DNA of 64,000 bases from Actinomyces ruminis (GCF_002154335.2 NZ_MTPX02000082.1:62001-126000), one strand, 5' to 3'; positions 13,779-24,221 are shown, numbered from the stretch's first letter. Program-made: numbers and translations. Notes: generated by a model not told the origin, from the letters alone.

Positions 13779-15941
13779 TCAGAACACGGCGGTGCGCTCG
13801 GGGTAGTAGCAGGCAACCTCGTGATCCTCGCCCTGCCGGGCGAAGTCGGGCATCCGCTCCAGGCACGCCTGCCTCTGCTCGTCGTTCAGCTCGCCCGCGA
13901 ACTTCGGGCAGCGGGTGCGGAAGCGGCAGCCCGACGGGGGATCGGCAGGAGACGGGAGGTCGCCTTCCAGGATGATGCGGCTGCGGGTGCGCTCCTTGGC
14001 CGGGTCCGGGATAGGGATGGCCGACAACAGTGCCTGTGTGTAGGGATGGGCGGGCGCGGAGAAGACCGCATCGACATCACCGATCTCCACAATCTTGCCC
14101 AGGTACATGACCGCCACTCGATCGGCGATGTGCCGCACCACGGACAGGTCATGGGCCACGAACAGGTAGCTGAGCCCCATGGTGGCGCGCAGCTCATCAA
14201 GCAGATTAATCACCCCTGCCTGAATGGACACGTCCAGGGCGGAGACCGGCTCGTCCAGCACGAGCAGCTTCGGTTCGAGTGCAAGCGCCCGGGCAATGCC
14301 GATGCGCTGGCGCTGCCCGCCGGAGAAGTTGCGCGGATAGCGGTTGGCATGGCTTGGCTCGAGCCCCACCAGTTTCATGAGCTCCTCGACGCGCGGGGCG
14401 ACCTGCGGCTTGTCCCAGCCGTTGGCACGCAGCGGCTCCGCAATGATGTCGTAGATGGGTAGCCGCGGATCCAGTGAGGCCATGGGGTCCTGGAAGACGA
14501 CCTGCAAGTCACGGCGAACCTGCTTACGCTCCGAACGCCGGATTGCCGCTGCGTCCCTGCCCAGGACCACGATCTTGCCGTCCTGCGGCGCCTGCAGATT
14601 AAGCACCTCCATGAGGGTGGTGGTCTTGCCACAACCGGATTCGCCGACAATCGCGAGGGTCTCCCCCTCCCGCACGTCGAAGGAGATGCCGGCCACCGCG
14701 TGCACGGTGCCGACGCGCCGCTTGAACACGGCCCCCTTCATCAGGGGGAACTCCTTCACCAGGCCATCCACCCGCAGCACCTCTGGGCGCTGCGCATGAG
14801 GCAGGCTCATGACATCGGCGGTCTTGAGGGAGGGGACCGGGAAGATGTCGGTGTAGTCGAGGTTGTTCTTGTCGATCTCCGGGAAGCGACGGCAGGCGGA
14901 CAACTGCTGCGTACGGAGCGAGCCATCCTCCCGGACAACATCGCCGGAGACGGCAACCAAATCGGGCTCACCGTCCAGGCACTCAGCCACCGCCATGGGG
15001 CAACGGGGCACGAACGGGCAGCCGGTGGGCGCCTCCAGCAGCGAGGGCGGGCTCCCCTCCAGGGCGGCCAGGGCCGAGTCCTTCTTGGCGTCCAGGCGAG
15101 GTAGCGCCCCGAGCAACCCGATCGTGTAGGGCATGCGCGAGTGGTAGAAGATATCGTCGACGTTGCCGGTCTCGACGACTCGGCCCGCATACATGACGGC
15201 GACCCGGTCGGCTATACCGGCCACTACCCCCAGATCATGGGTGATCATGATGACGCCGGCGCCGGTTTCCTTCTGGGCCGTGCGCAGCACATCGAGGATC
15301 TGCGCCTGGATGGTCACGTCCAGGGCGGTAGTCGGCTCATCGGCGATGATCAGGTCGGGATTGTTGGCGATGGCGATAGCGATGACGGCGCGCTGGCGCA
15401 TACCACCGGAGAACTCGTGCGGATAGGCTTTAAACCGCACCTCAGGGTTGGGAATGCCCACCAGATCCAGCAGCTCGACTGCCCGCTTGTTGGCATCGGC
15501 GCCGGGCATGTCCGGGTTGTGGACCTTCAGGGCCTCGACGATCTGGTCCCCCACCGTGTACACGGGCGTAAGGGCAGACAACGGGTCTTGGAAGACCATG
15601 GACACCTGCGTGCCCCTGATCTTGGACATGTATTCGTCGCTGCGCCCCAGCAGTTCGGTGCCGTACAGGCGCACCGACCCGGAGACATCCGCGGTCTCGT
15701 CAAGCAATCCCATGACCGCCGTCGAGGTCACCGATTTGCCGGAGCCCGATTCGCCAACGAGGGCGAGCACCTCCCCGCGTCTCACAGTCAGGTCGATGCC
15801 ACGCACCGCGTGTACACGACCATCCTCGGAGGGGAAGGAGACATGCAGGTCCGAAACCTCCAGCAGCGGGGCATCCGCCGTCCGGTTCGGAAGCTCCTGA
15901 GACTCAACTGCCGCGTTCGTACCGGGTCGTGTCGCTCTCAT
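13779..15941 (-). CDS. ABC transporter, fused double ATP-binding protein (DppD-DppF type)
   Basis: Single 720-aa protein holding both nucleotide-binding domains of a peptide-type importer. Domain 1 (about 27-290) has [10 protein letters not shown] (63-70 region), [12 protein letters not shown] and [13 protein letters not shown]; domain 2 (about 375-640) has [23 protein letters not shown] and [13 protein letters not shown]. Each is followed by the oligopeptide-transporter C-terminal zinc-type motif ([27 protein letters not shown]). Its ATG overlaps the stop of the upstream permease by 4 bp. Most homologous systems use two separate genes, but fusions like this are common in actinobacteria. Confidence 0.94.
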   Translation of the reverse strand: MRATRPGTNAAVESQELPNRTADAPLLEVSDLHVSFPSEDGRVHAVRGIDLTVRRGEVLALVGESGSGKSVTSTAVMGLLDETADVSGSVRLYGTELLGRSDEYMSKIRGTQVSMVFQDPLSALTPVYTVGDQIVEALKVHNPDMPGADANKRAVELLDLVGIPNPEVRFKAYPHEFSGGMRQRAVIAIAIANNPDLIIADEPTTALDVTIQAQILDVLRTAQKETGAGVIMITHDLGVVAGIADRVAVMYAGRVVETGNVDDIFYHSRMPYTIGLLGALPRLDAKKDSALAALEGSPPSLLEAPTGCPFVPRCPMAVAECLDGEPDLVAVSGDVVREDGSLRTQQLSACRRFPEIDKNNLDYTDIFPVPSLKTADVMSLPHAQRPEVLRVDGLVKEFPLMKGAVFKRRVGTVHAVAGISFDVREGETLAIVGESGCGKTTTLMEVLNLQAPQDGKIVVLGRDAAAIRRSERKQVRRDLQVVFQDPMASLDPRLPIYDIIAEPLRANGWDKPQVAPRVEELMKLVGLEPSHANRYPRNFSGGQRQRIGIARALALEPKLLVLDEPVSALDVSIQAGVINLLDELRATMGLSYLFVAHDLSVVRHIADRVAVMYLGKIVEIGDVDAVFSAPAHPYTQALLSAIPIPDPAKERTRSRIILEGDLPSPADPPSGCRFRTRCPKFAGELNDEQRQACLERMPDFARQGEDHEVACYYPERTAVF

Positions 15942-16966
15942 GCCTTGCCTCCGGACTTGGACGAGGGGTCGATGGCGTCACGCAGCCCATCACCCATGAA
16001 GTTGACGCACACGAGCATGAACACCAGAACCGTAGCGGGGGCCAGGAAGATCCACGGGTAGGTGGTGGCGGAGCGTTGTCCCTCCGCAATCAGCGTGCCC
16101 AGTGAGGTGTTCGGTGCTTGCACGCCGAAGCCGAAGTAGGACAGCGTCGTCTCGCTGAGAACCGCGTAGGCGACGTTGAGGGTGGCATCGACGATCAGCA
16201 GCGAGGCGATGTTGGGAATAATGTGGCGAACGATGATGACTGGGCTGGGCACGTTCATGAAGCGTGCCGCATTGACGTAGTCGAGGTTCTTGACGCTAAG
16301 GGTCAGCGAGCGCACCACGCGCGCGGTCAGCATCCAGCCGAATCCACCCAGTAGCACGATCAGCAGAGCGGTCGACCCCTTAGTCGCTCCCGCCTTCTGA
16401 GAGAGGATGGCGATGATCAGGAAGGACGGCACCACCAGTAGCAGGTCGGTCGCCCACAGGGCGACCTTCTCCCACCAGCCGCCGAAATACGCTGCAGAAG
16501 AACCGATAACCGCGGCGATACTGGTCTGCAGCAGGGCGACGAACACTCCGATCATCATCGACTTGCGCGTGCCCTCGACCACCATGGCGAAGACATCGCG
16601 TCCCCCCTGCGTGGTGCCGAACCAGTGGGTGGCGCTGGGCGCTTGCAGGAAGGCCTTGGAGTCCACGTCCGTGTAGGCCCACTGACCAATGTGGCTGCCG
16701 AAGATCGCCATCAATGCCAGGGTCAGGAGGCCAATAGCTCCGAACACGGCTGTCTTGTTGCGCAGGAAGCGGCGCAGGATGATGCGCCCACGGGTAAGCC
16801 GCTTGGATTCCTTGGGGTCCTCGTCCACAAGGCTGCCTGCGTCTGCGGCAGTAAGCGGGGCCTGTCCCGGCTGGTCCATGGCGGACTGCCCTGCGCCACT
16901 CAAGTTGGCAATCGACTTCGTATCGGGGTGTACGGCACCGTCTGGTTCGTGAGTCGAGTCATGCAT
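15938..16966 (-). CDS. ABC transporter permease (DppC type)
   Basis: Inner-membrane permease of 342 aa with the OppC N-terminal segment ([20 protein letters not shown]) and five further membrane helices of the BPD_transp_1 fold. The coupling helix region [20 protein letters not shown] is the EAA-type motif that contacts the ATPase. The N-terminal 75 residues are polar and variable. I chose the ATG at 16966, immediately after the upstream permease stop, because the longer reading frame overlaps that gene. The order permease-permease-ATPase-binding protein is a standard peptide importer operon. Confidence 0.92.
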   Translation of the reverse strand: MHDSTHEPDGAVHPDTKSIANLSGAGQSAMDQPGQAPLTAADAGSLVDEDPKESKRLTRGRIILRRFLRNKTAVFGAIGLLTLALMAIFGSHIGQWAYTDVDSKAFLQAPSATHWFGTTQGGRDVFAMVVEGTRKSMMIGVFVALLQTSIAAVIGSSAAYFGGWWEKVALWATDLLLVVPSFLIIAILSQKAGATKGSTALLIVLLGGFGWMLTARVVRSLTLSVKNLDYVNAARFMNVPSPVIIVRHIIPNIASLLIVDATLNVAYAVLSETTLSYFGFGVQAPNTSLGTLIAEGQRSATTYPWIFLAPATVLVFMLVCVNFMGDGLRDAIDPSSKSGGKA

Positions 16967-16971
16967 GTCGG

Positions 16972-17931
16972 TCAGCTCACTCTCACCCGTGGGTCGACGA
17001 TGGCAACGAAGACGTCGGACAGCAATGCACCGGTCAACGTGCACAGGCCGGAGAACGCGACCACGGCAGTGACCCCGTTGATGTCGTAGCTCGCGATCGA
17101 GTTGATTGAGTACTCACCCATGCCGTGCCAGCCGTAGACGCGCTCGGTGATCGCCGCACCGGTGAACAGGCCGGCCAGGGCGAAGGCGAAGTAGGTGGCC
17201 ATGGGGATCAGGGCGGTGCGCAGGGCGTGGCGGGTGGCGGCCTGATGCTTGCGCAGCCCTTTGGCGCGGGCGGTGCGCACATAGTCGGCGCCGAGGGTAT
17301 CGAGCATGAGGTTGCGCTGGTAACGCGAGTATGAGGCGATCGACCCCAATGACATCGAGAGCGTCGGCAGCAGCAGGTGCTGGGCACGCCCCAGGAAGCC
17401 CTCGCCCTCGCCGGTGAACTCGAAGATCTGGTAGCCGGTAGTCCGGTTGATGTGGACGGCGAGCACCTGCAGCAGGATCGCCAGCACCATTGCCGGCGTG
17501 GAGATGACAATCATGGCGAGCAGGGAAATCGCCCGATCAGAGAGCTTGTACTGACGAGTGGCAGTCCAGGCGCCCAATGCGACACCACCGACCATGCCGA
17601 TCATGGCTCCCAGGAACACCAGCCGCACCGAGACTGCGATCTTCGTCGCCAGCAACGCGTTGACCGACTCCCCCTTCGGCGTCACCCCCCAGTTCCAGGA
17701 GGTGGCTACCTCGCGGAGCCAGGTGATGTAGCGTCCCCATACGGGCAGGTCCGAGCTGATGTTGTACTGGACGAGAGCGGCGTTGATTGCGTCCCAGTTC
17801 AGCGACGGGTCCTCGCGATTCCAGTTGTTGGCGGGGTCCAAGGACGCCGATGCCAGCAGGTACGCCAGCGACGTCGCTATGAACAACAGGAGCGCGTAGT
17901 TCGCGATCCTGCGCATTAGGTACGGAAACAT
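16972..17931 (-). CDS. ABC transporter permease (DppB type)
   Basis: First gene of the importer operon, 319 aa. N-terminal MRRIANYALLLFIATSLAYL is the DppB anchor helix; the remaining segments carry the permease fold with the EAA-type loop DYVRTARAKGLRKHQAATRH. The C-terminus VDPRVRVS is the usual end of DppB proteins. The ATG at 17931 has AAGAGAAG upstream. It pairs with the DppC-type permease to form the membrane channel. Confidence 0.92.
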   Translation of the reverse strand: MFPYLMRRIANYALLLFIATSLAYLLASASLDPANNWNREDPSLNWDAINAALVQYNISSDLPVWGRYITWLREVATSWNWGVTPKGESVNALLATKIAVSVRLVFLGAMIGMVGGVALGAWTATRQYKLSDRAISLLAMIVISTPAMVLAILLQVLAVHINRTTGYQIFEFTGEGEGFLGRAQHLLLPTLSMSLGSIASYSRYQRNLMLDTLGADYVRTARAKGLRKHQAATRHALRTALIPMATYFAFALAGLFTGAAITERVYGWHGMGEYSINSIASYDINGVTAVVAFSGLCTLTGALLSDVFVAIVDPRVRVS

Positions 17932-18250
17932 GCGGTCTTCTCTTGGGCGGGCCGCGGGAGGACGCGGCCCCTCGGGGAGGCCGGATTCCGCGCAGCTACG
18001 GACGTCCTGCCCGGATCAAGTCGCCCACGGACGGCTCCAGGCCCGAACGGACCGTCTCACAATACCCGCATTCCGAGACGCCCTTGGCACCCCCGACGTC
18101 AAGGCCGGAGGTTATGCCCAACGATGGACGGCGCAGAACCGCGAATAACGACCACGCAAGTAACCTCTACCACATCCCGGCCGAAGGGCAGGCGGCAGAC
18201 TCCCGAGGGACTGGCGCACAGGTGAACACACGCCCTCGTCGGCCGAGGCC
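17932..18250. other. intergenic stretch upstream of the importer operon
   Basis: 319 bp between the importer operon start and the symporter stop, both on the minus strand. It should contain the importer promoter. I see no convincing -35/-10 pair, operator, or RNA structure, and no credible small gene. Confidence 0.4.
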
Positions 18251-19250
18251 TCAGCCGGCGGCGCGGGCGTCCCGACGGCGGAACAGGGCCGCCACCACGG
18301 CGCCGGAGAGGTTGTGCCAGATGGAGAAGACCGCACCCGGCAGTGCCGCCTCCGGGCTGAAGTACTGGGCGGCGAGCCCGGCCGCCAGACCCGAGTTCTG
18401 CATGCCGACCTCGATGGCGGTGGTGCGCGAGGCCTTCTCGTCGCGGCTGGTCACCCGGCCGATCAGGTAGCCCAGCAGGTAGCCCAGGCAGTTGTGCAGG
18501 GCGACCACCACCAGTACCAGCAGCCCGGCGGAGGCGATCTTGGCGGCCGAGCCGGAGACCACGGCGATCACCACGTAGCAGATGCCGAGCACCGAGATCC
18601 AGGGCATGACCGGCAGCACCCGCTCCACGAACCGGCCCAGCAGGGCGCGGATCACCAGACCGCCGACGACGGGCACCAGCACGATCTTCACGATCGACAT
18701 GGCCATGGAGCCGGCGTCGACGGGCATGTACTGGCCGGCGAGCCACTGGGTGAGCAGGGGCGTGAGCAGCGGGGCCAGCAGGGTGGAGATCGAGGTCATG
18801 GTCACCGACAGCGCCACGTCACCGCGCGAGAGGTAGGAGATGACGTTGGAGGAGGTGCCGCCGGGGGCACAGCCGACCAGGATGACGCCTGCGGCTAGGG
18901 CCGGGTCCAGCTGGAAGACACGGGTGAGCGTCCAGGCGATGAGCGGCATGACCACGAACTGCGCGGCCACACCCACCAGCACCGGGAGGGGCCGGCGCAC
19001 TACCAGGCGAAGTCGGGGACCGTCAGGGTCAGCCCCATGCCGAACATGATGATGCCGAGGGCGTAGTTGGTACCGGCGGATAGCGGGCTGAGCGCCTCGG
19101 GGGCGAGCATCGCGGCGCCGAAGGCCAGCAGGATCAGCAGCGGGAAGACCGTGACGGCGATGTAGGCCGAGCGGTCCTCGTCGCTGCGGCGGGGCGCGGG
19201 CGCGGGTCGGCGGGCTGGGGAGACTTGGGGGAATCGACTGGGTTGGTCAT
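18251..19250 (-). CDS. bile acid:sodium symporter family protein (frameshifted)
   Basis: SBF-like/BASS-family secondary transporter, about 333 aa after repair, with roughly nine or ten membrane helices. GMGLTLTVPDFA, GCAPGGTSSNVISYLSRGD and EVGMQNSGLAAGLA are the crossed-helix motifs that bind sodium and organic anion. The frame breaks at about 19006-19009, where TTCGCCTGG needs one more C to join VPDFA to LVVRRPLPVLVGV. A second break near 19231 (a C5 run) is likely, since only then does the ATG at 19250 (AGGA upstream) read MTNPVDSPQVSPARRP into the helix region. Substrates of actinobacterial members are mostly unknown; bile acid is only the family name. Confidence 0.85.
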
Positions 19251-19316
19251 GTTGCAGTCCTATCGCCATCGACTGCCATGCGGACAGCCGATCTCAGGAT
19301 CCGAAAGCGAAGCGCG

Positions 19317-19913
19317 TCAACGCAGCGTGGCCGGGCGGTGCAGCAGGGCCGCGGCGAAGGACTTCAACAGGTCCCCTACGGCGAACGGCGCCAGCCCCAT
19401 GACAAACACCGCGCCCCACGTTGCACCGGTGGCGGCCTTGAGCCACAGCAAGCCGGGCACGTAGACCAGCGCGGAGGCGGCGAGCATGAGTCCCACGCGC
19501 GCTGCCGCCGCCCGCAGGACCGCCGCCGCGCCGCGCCCCACGGGAACCGCCCCGGCTCGGCCGGCCAGCAGTGCGGCGAGCCCGTAGCCGAGCACGTAAC
19601 CGAAGGAGGCGGTGACGCCGCTGTTCCAGCCCGCGAGCACCGGGGCTCCGAGCGCGGCCGCGGTAGCGAACAGCAACACGGCCGCCAGGCCGCGGCGGGA
19701 CCCGAGGACTCCGCCCACGCCGAGGGCGGCCAGCGTGCCGAGTGTCACCGGCACCGGGGTGAAGGGCAGCGGCAGGGCGATCTGGCCGATCAGGGCGATG
19801 GCGGCGGCTCCGCCGAGGACGAGCCCCGCCTCGCGGGCCACGCGGCGGATCAGGGGCGCGGCGGCAACCGGTGCGACATCGGCGTGGACAGCAGGGCGAG
19901 AGTTTGTGCTCAT
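19317..19913 (-). CDS. bioY: biotin transporter BioY
   Basis: Substrate-binding S component of an ECF-type biotin importer, 198 aa with six membrane helices. LPFTPVPVTLGTLAALGVGG, GAPVLAGWNSGVTASFGYVL and the C-terminal APFAVGDLLKSFAAALL are the BioY signatures. The ATG at 19913 gives the normal length; a longer frame upstream is arginine-rich and not credible. No ECF ATPase (BioM) or BioN gene is next to it, so it either works alone or uses a shared energising module encoded elsewhere. The ribosome site is weak. Confidence 0.9.
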   Translation of the reverse strand: MSTNSRPAVHADVAPVAAAPLIRRVAREAGLVLGGAAAIALIGQIALPLPFTPVPVTLGTLAALGVGGVLGSRRGLAAVLLFATAAALGAPVLAGWNSGVTASFGYVLGYGLAALLAGRAGAVPVGRGAAAVLRAAAARVGLMLAASALVYVPGLLWLKAATGATWGAVFVMGLAPFAVGDLLKSFAAALLHRPATLR

Positions 19914-20029
19914 GCCACTACCGTAGGGGCGCTGACGCCCACGACGCACCGCCGTTTGTCGCCCGGATCCGCGAGCGCTACTTGTGGGAATCCTCCAAGG
20001 CTGCACGAAGCCCGCCCCAGACCGTGGGC

Positions 20030-21385
20030 TCAGGAGACCGTGACGCTCCCGGAGGTGGTGCCGGTGGCGGAGCCGCCATTGGTGGTGCTGACGGTGATGG
20101 AGGAGGTGGAGCCGGCGGTAATGGCGCCGTCGAAGCTGGTGGCGTCCATGGTGAGGGTCAGGGTGCCGCCGTTGGAGCCGGAGTTTCCCCAGCGGTCCTC
20201 GTCGGCGGTGGCCAGGCCGCCGGAGGTCTCCAGGGTGCAGTCGGTCAAGGTGGCCTCGGCGGTGGTGTTGGTGACGTAGAGGATCGGCACGTCCCGGCTG
20301 CAGGTCAGGGCCACGTTGGTTAGGGCGAGGGTGGAGGCCTCGGTGGCGGCGTCGGCGTCGGCGGCGTCCCCGGACATGGACTGGTACAGCATGACGCCGG
20401 CGGTCTCGGAGTCGGTGGTGAAGGTCGAGTCGGAGACGGTGGCGTGGTTCTTGCCCTCGATGACGATCGCCTGCCCCTGGCCAGAGGTGCCGGTCAGGCC
20501 GGAGACGGTGATCTCCCCGGTGGAGTAGATGCAGGGCGAGCCGTCGCCGGCGGTGGTGAAGGTGTTGGTGCCGTCCACCGTCACGGTGCCGGAGCCGCGA
20601 TCGGTGGCGACGGCGGCACAGTGGGCGCCCTCGGTGGTGATGGTCAGGTCGGCGCCGGTGATGGTGCCCGCGTAGGTGGCGTGCAGGCCGCGGGAGGACT
20701 CCCCGGTGGTGGCAATGGCGCTGGCGGTGACGCTGGCGGTCGCCGAGCCGGTGGCGACGACGGCGTTGGCGCCGGAGGCGTCGGTGGTCAGTGTGGTCTG
20801 GTCGATGCTGGCGCTGCTGGAGTCTCCGACCACCACGACGGCGGAGTTGAGTCCGTAGAAGCTGTAGGAGTCGTCCACCCCGTGCTCGCCGTCGGTGGAG
20901 GCGTCACCGGACTTGTTGATGCGGGCGTTGGTGACGGTGAGAATGCCGCCGTTGACGACCAGGAAGACGGCCTCGTCGGTGTTGGTAGATTCGAAGGTGC
21001 CGCCGTCGATGGTGGCCGTGATGCCGTCCACGAGGTAGGCACCAGAAAGGGTGACCTCCTTGTCCCCGATGTTGCCGGTCCAGGAGCCGGCAGACAGGGC
21101 CGTGTTCGAGTTGGAGGCCTCGTGGTACTCGGGGCCGGTGGCGGCGTCCGTGCCGGTAGAGGCGGTGGCGTCGGTCGTTGCAGCGCCGGAATCGCTCGCG
21201 CCACCGGAGGCGGCGGAGGTGCCGGACGTGCCGGAGGATCCGCAGGCCGCCAGCGCACTCATCGCAGCCAGGCCGAGTCCGCCCACCAGCACGGAGCGCC
21301 TGCGCATGAGGAAGCGGTCGACGGGCACGTCACCGTCCTTGACGGTTTCATCGGCGCGGGCGTAGCGGGGGCGATTGGAAGCCAT
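20030..21385 (-). CDS. secreted Ser/Thr/Gly-rich lipoprotein, probable beta-helix
   Basis: 451 aa. MRRRSVLVGGLGLAAMSALA followed by ACGSS is a signal peptide with an arginine pair and a lipobox Cys. A low-complexity Ser/Thr/Ala/Gly linker precedes a body of repeated short strands, such as GITATIDGGTFESTNTDEAV, LTVTNARINKSGD and ALTNVALTCSRDVPILYV, spaced like rungs of a right-handed parallel beta-helix (pectate-lyase-like fold, as in carbohydrate-binding surface proteins). No catalytic signature is visible. The ATG at 21385 has AAGGAG six bases upstream. Its role, perhaps binding polysaccharide at the cell surface, is inferred from fold appearance only. Confidence 0.7.
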   Translation of the reverse strand: MASNRPRYARADETVKDGDVPVDRFLMRRRSVLVGGLGLAAMSALAACGSSGTSGTSAASGGASDSGAATTDATASTGTDAATGPEYHEASNSNTALSAGSWTGNIGDKEVTLSGAYLVDGITATIDGGTFESTNTDEAVFLVVNGGILTVTNARINKSGDASTDGEHGVDDSYSFYGLNSAVVVVGDSSSASIDQTTLTTDASGANAVVATGSATASVTASAIATTGESSRGLHATYAGTITGADLTITTEGAHCAAVATDRGSGTVTVDGTNTFTTAGDGSPCIYSTGEITVSGLTGTSGQGQAIVIEGKNHATVSDSTFTTDSETAGVMLYQSMSGDAADADAATEASTLALTNVALTCSRDVPILYVTNTTAEATLTDCTLETSGGLATADEDRWGNSGSNGGTLTLTMDATSFDGAITAGSTSSITVSTTNGGSATGTTSGSVTVS

Positions 21386-21551
21386 TGGGTTCTCCTTCAA
21401 GTGCTGATGCCGCCGCCGGAGAGCGGAGCCCTGGCCCGTTCGCGCCGGAGACGGCTGGTCGTGTCACCCATCAGTGTGTTCGCCGTCGATAGGGACGGGC
21501 TGTGCGCACCGTATGGTTACAGCGTGACTTGACAGCAGCGTCCCGGCGGCG

Positions 21552-21659
21552 GGTCTGCTACGCCGCTTCACCGTTTAGAACGCCACTTAGCGCTCCGCTG
21601 AAGACCTCGGAGGCATTCAACCAACCACGAACCGGCGTAGTAGACCGCGAAGTGGCGTT
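21552..21659. repeat. interleaved inverted repeat upstream of the Nudix gene
   Basis: Two inverted repeats are interlocked. Arm A is 21552-21569 and A' is 21629-21646 (18 bp, two mismatches; core CTACGCCG/CGGCGTAG). Arm B is 21579-21588 (AACGCCACTT) and B' is 21650-21659 (AAGTGGCGTT), a perfect 10-bp match. The order A-B-A'-B' would form a pseudoknot-like pair of stems if transcribed. It ends 10 bp before the -10 box of the Nudix gene. The rest of the gap (21386-21551) should hold the lipoprotein promoter, but none is clear. Confidence 0.6.
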
Positions 21660-21669
21660 GCAGACGCAG

Positions 21670-21675
21670 TAGCGT
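21670..21675 (+). promoter_or_regulatory. -10 box of a leaderless Nudix transcript
   Basis: TAGCGT lies six bases before the ATG, the spacing of leaderless actinobacterial promoters. There is no ribosome site between them. Confidence 0.5.
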
Positions 21676-21681
21676 GCGGTC

Positions 21682-22260
21682 ATGTCCGCGCTCCCCCTCC
21701 CTACCGGCCCCAACGCCGACGAACCCGGCGTCCACGCCGACGCCGCACCCTTCGCTCTGGTGCCCGCCGCCTATGTGATGCTGCTGCGCCCGCGGCAGGA
21801 CGCCGACCTCACCGCCCCCGGCGCCGCGGGCACCGAGGTGCTGCTACAGCTGCGCCGCAACACCGGCTTCATGGACGGGCACTGGGCCGCCGGGATCGCC
21901 GGGCACGTCGAGCCCGGCGAGTCGGTGACCGCGGCGGCGGTGCGCGAGGGCGCCGAGGAACTGGGCGTCGTCGTCGACCCTGTCGATCTGGCGCCGCTGA
22001 CCGCCATGCACCGCTCCAACGCCGTCGGCGGGCCGCCCCTGGAGCAGCGGGTGGACTTCTTCTTCACCCTGACTCGATGGCGCGGCCGCCCCGCCATCCA
22101 AGAGCCACACAAGTGCGGCGGCCTGGAGTGGTTCGCGCTGGATGCGCTGCCCGCACCGATCCCGCCGCATGAGCGCACGGCGCTGCGACTCCTGACCGCC
22201 GCCCTCGACGGCGAGCGGCCGGCCCCGGCGATCACGTCCTTCGGCTTCGCCGAACACTGA
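21682..22260 (+). CDS. Nudix hydrolase
   Basis: Cytosolic hydrolase of a nucleoside diphosphate linked to another moiety, 192 aa. GHVEPGESVTAAAVREGAEE followed by LGV is a perfect Nudix box (GX5EX7REUXEEXGU), with both metal-binding Glu pairs present, at about residues 73-95. It follows the MutT-like fold with VLLQLRRNTGFMDGHW before the box. An N-terminal 25-residue extension is unusual but polar. The substrate cannot be told. The gene appears to be transcribed without a leader, from the -10 at 21670. Confidence 0.92.
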   Translation: MSALPLPTGPNADEPGVHADAAPFALVPAAYVMLLRPRQDADLTAPGAAGTEVLLQLRRNTGFMDGHWAAGIAGHVEPGESVTAAAVREGAEELGVVVDPVDLAPLTAMHRSNAVGGPPLEQRVDFFFTLTRWRGRPAIQEPHKCGGLEWFALDALPAPIPPHERTALRLLTAALDGERPAPAITSFGFAEH

Positions 22261-22294
22261 CAGCCGGGCCGGCCTCACGCCAGTGCGGGGCCGG

Positions 22295-22861
22295 TCAGCC
22301 CTTGCGCGCGTTGATGGAGGCGACCACCGCGTCCAGCGTGGCCGCGAGCTCGCCGTCGCGCAGGTCGGCGGGGGTGAAGGTGCTCATGTCCGCCGAGGCG
22401 TCCACGTACAGCATCAGCTGCACGGCCGGGGAGACGGTGTGCACACTCCAGCTGCCCAACACGGTGCGCCACTGCTCGACGGCGCGGATGGCGCCGTCGC
22501 CGGAGTAGCCGACGAAGCCGACGGTCTTGTTCTGGAACTCGGGGAACAGGTGGTCGGTGGCGTTCTTGAAGGCGCCGGGGATGCCGTGGTCGTACTCGGA
22601 AGTGACGAACACGAAGCCGTCCTGGGAGTCGATAGCCTCGGACCAGGCCTGCACCCGCGGGTCGTCGTACTGCTTGTTCGCCATGGCGGGCGGCACCGGC
22701 GAGGTGAACAGCGGCAGGTCGAAGGACTTGACGTCGATGATGGAGTAGTAGGCGTCGCCGCGGGCACGCGCGTGCTCGAGCACCCACTCGGCGATCTGCT
22801 CGCCGAGGCGGACCTCCCGCACCGATCCGAGGACGATCCCGATCTTGGGCTTGTTGGTCAT
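22295..22861 (-). CDS. NAD(P)H-dependent FMN reductase (flavodoxin fold)
   Basis: 188-aa flavoprotein reducing FMN, quinones or azo compounds. IGIVLGSVREVRLGEQIAEW is the FMN-phosphate loop, and VTSEYDHGIPGAFKNATDHL matches the family PEYNxGxPGxLKNAxD motif that contacts the isoalloxazine ring. The ATG at 22861 has GAAGGGAG upstream. It converges with the Nudix gene, separated by 34 bp with only a weak GC hairpin (CCGGCC/GGCCGG). Physiological substrate unknown. Confidence 0.9.
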   Translation of the reverse strand: MTNKPKIGIVLGSVREVRLGEQIAEWVLEHARARGDAYYSIIDVKSFDLPLFTSPVPPAMANKQYDDPRVQAWSEAIDSQDGFVFVTSEYDHGIPGAFKNATDHLFPEFQNKTVGFVGYSGDGAIRAVEQWRTVLGSWSVHTVSPAVQLMLYVDASADMSTFTPADLRDGELAATLDAVVASINARKG

Positions 22862-23078
22862 GGAGTTGCTCCCTTCAGGCCGGTGCCCGCCCGGGTCCGG
22901 GCGGCATAAGGCCCTACTCAACACGGGCGCCGAGGCCTAGGCCAGCGAAACCGAACGTTGACATCGTCACACACCCGTTATGACGAGGCGGGCGACGCCA
23001 CGTACCGCCCACCCGGCGGACGTCAGCGGCAACACAGTGTCCGGGCGACCTCGGCAGGGTGCATGACGGCGCCGACGC

Positions 23079-24025
23079 TCAGAGTCCGAGGAACTCCTTG
23101 ATGTCGGGCAACTCCCGGCGCGCCTGAGCCAGGCCCGCCTCGTAGGCGCTGACCACGCGGTCATAGCGCAGCTCGCCGTTCTCGATCGCCATGCGGTCGG
23201 GCTGGAACAGGTAGACGCGGCCCTCACGCCGTCCCTGTTCAAGTTCCTCCATGGTCCGGTTGTAGCCGTCGGGCCGGTTGATGATGGCCTCGGCCACCTC
23301 CGGTTGCTTGTGGAACATGCGCCGGTAGGCGGCGGCGCGCTTCTCGGCGGGCTTGCGGTAGCCGACCGGGCGCGTGGAGACCACGAGCATGCGTTCGTAG
23401 CCGTCGGCCGCGGCGGCGTCGGTGGCGAAGCCGCCGGTCGGGCCGAGTGCACCATCGAGGTAGGGAACGCCGTCGATGTGGACGGTGGGCATGAGCACCG
23501 GCATGGACGAGGAGGCCTGGCAGCGCACCAGCAGGTCGTCCAGCACGTCCATGTCCTCCAGGCCCCAGTAGACCTCCTCGCCGGTGTCGCAGCGGAAGGA
23601 GCCGATGCGCACGGTCGCCTCGGACGCCTTGAAGGTCTCCCAGTCGAAGGGGAAGAGCTCATCCGGCAGGGAGGTGTGCTGGTAGATGTGGTCGGAGTTG
23701 AAGTAGCCGCGCCCGCGGGCGAAGCTGCCCCAGCCGCCGGCGTCCGGGTCGGTGGTGAGCCCGACGAAGGCCTCGCGGGTGCGCCACAGGTCGCGGGAGA
23801 CCATGTTGACGGTGTTCGTGGATCCGGCGGAGATGCCGCCCACCCAGGGGAAGAACAGTCCCTCCTCCAGCAGCACCTGCACCAGCGCGGCGGTGTAGGT
23901 ACCGCGCATGCCGCCACCTTCGAAGACCAGGCGACGTCGTCGACGCGCCGAGTGATCGGGGCGGGCGTGTGAGCGGGATCCCCGTAGGGCACGGGGCGGG
24001 ACGGAGCGAGGGTTGAGATGGTCAT
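23079..24025 (-). CDS. patatin-like phospholipase (frameshifted)
   Basis: About 315 aa after repair; a lipid acyl hydrolase with a Ser-Asp dyad. LVFEGGGMRGTYTAALVQ is the oxyanion loop, GGISAGSTNTVN the GxSxG nucleophile elbow, and YLDGALGPTGG the DGA/G motif with the catalytic Asp. The C-terminal half resembles the YjjU/RssA-like bacterial group. The frame breaks at 23928-23933: GTCGCCTGG needs one C to join VDDVA to LVFEGGG. The start ATG at 24025 has a weak ribosome site. Divergent from the old yellow enzyme gene with 196 bp between. Confidence 0.88.
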
Positions 24026-24209
24026 GATGGTCCCAGGCTATCGAGGCGCGTCGGGAGGCGCAGTGATCCCGGCCGCATCGGCTCCGGAACGACGGCGAGC
24101 GCACTGACCCGGCTCTCCCGTCGGCGGGGCTCCTCTCCGGCGGTGGCGGCGGCCCGCCCACGCCGCCCCCTCTCATAGCCGTCCTCTGGCCGACGGCGGC
24201 CGGTGCGCG

Positions 24210-24215
24210 TAGCGT
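24210..24215 (+). promoter_or_regulatory. -10 box of a leaderless transcript (old yellow enzyme)
   Basis: TAGCGT six bases before the ATG. The 15-mer TAGCGTGAAGCCATG here is identical to that at 54154-54168 before the Gfo/Idh gene. Confidence 0.5.
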
Positions 24216-24221
24216 GAAGCC

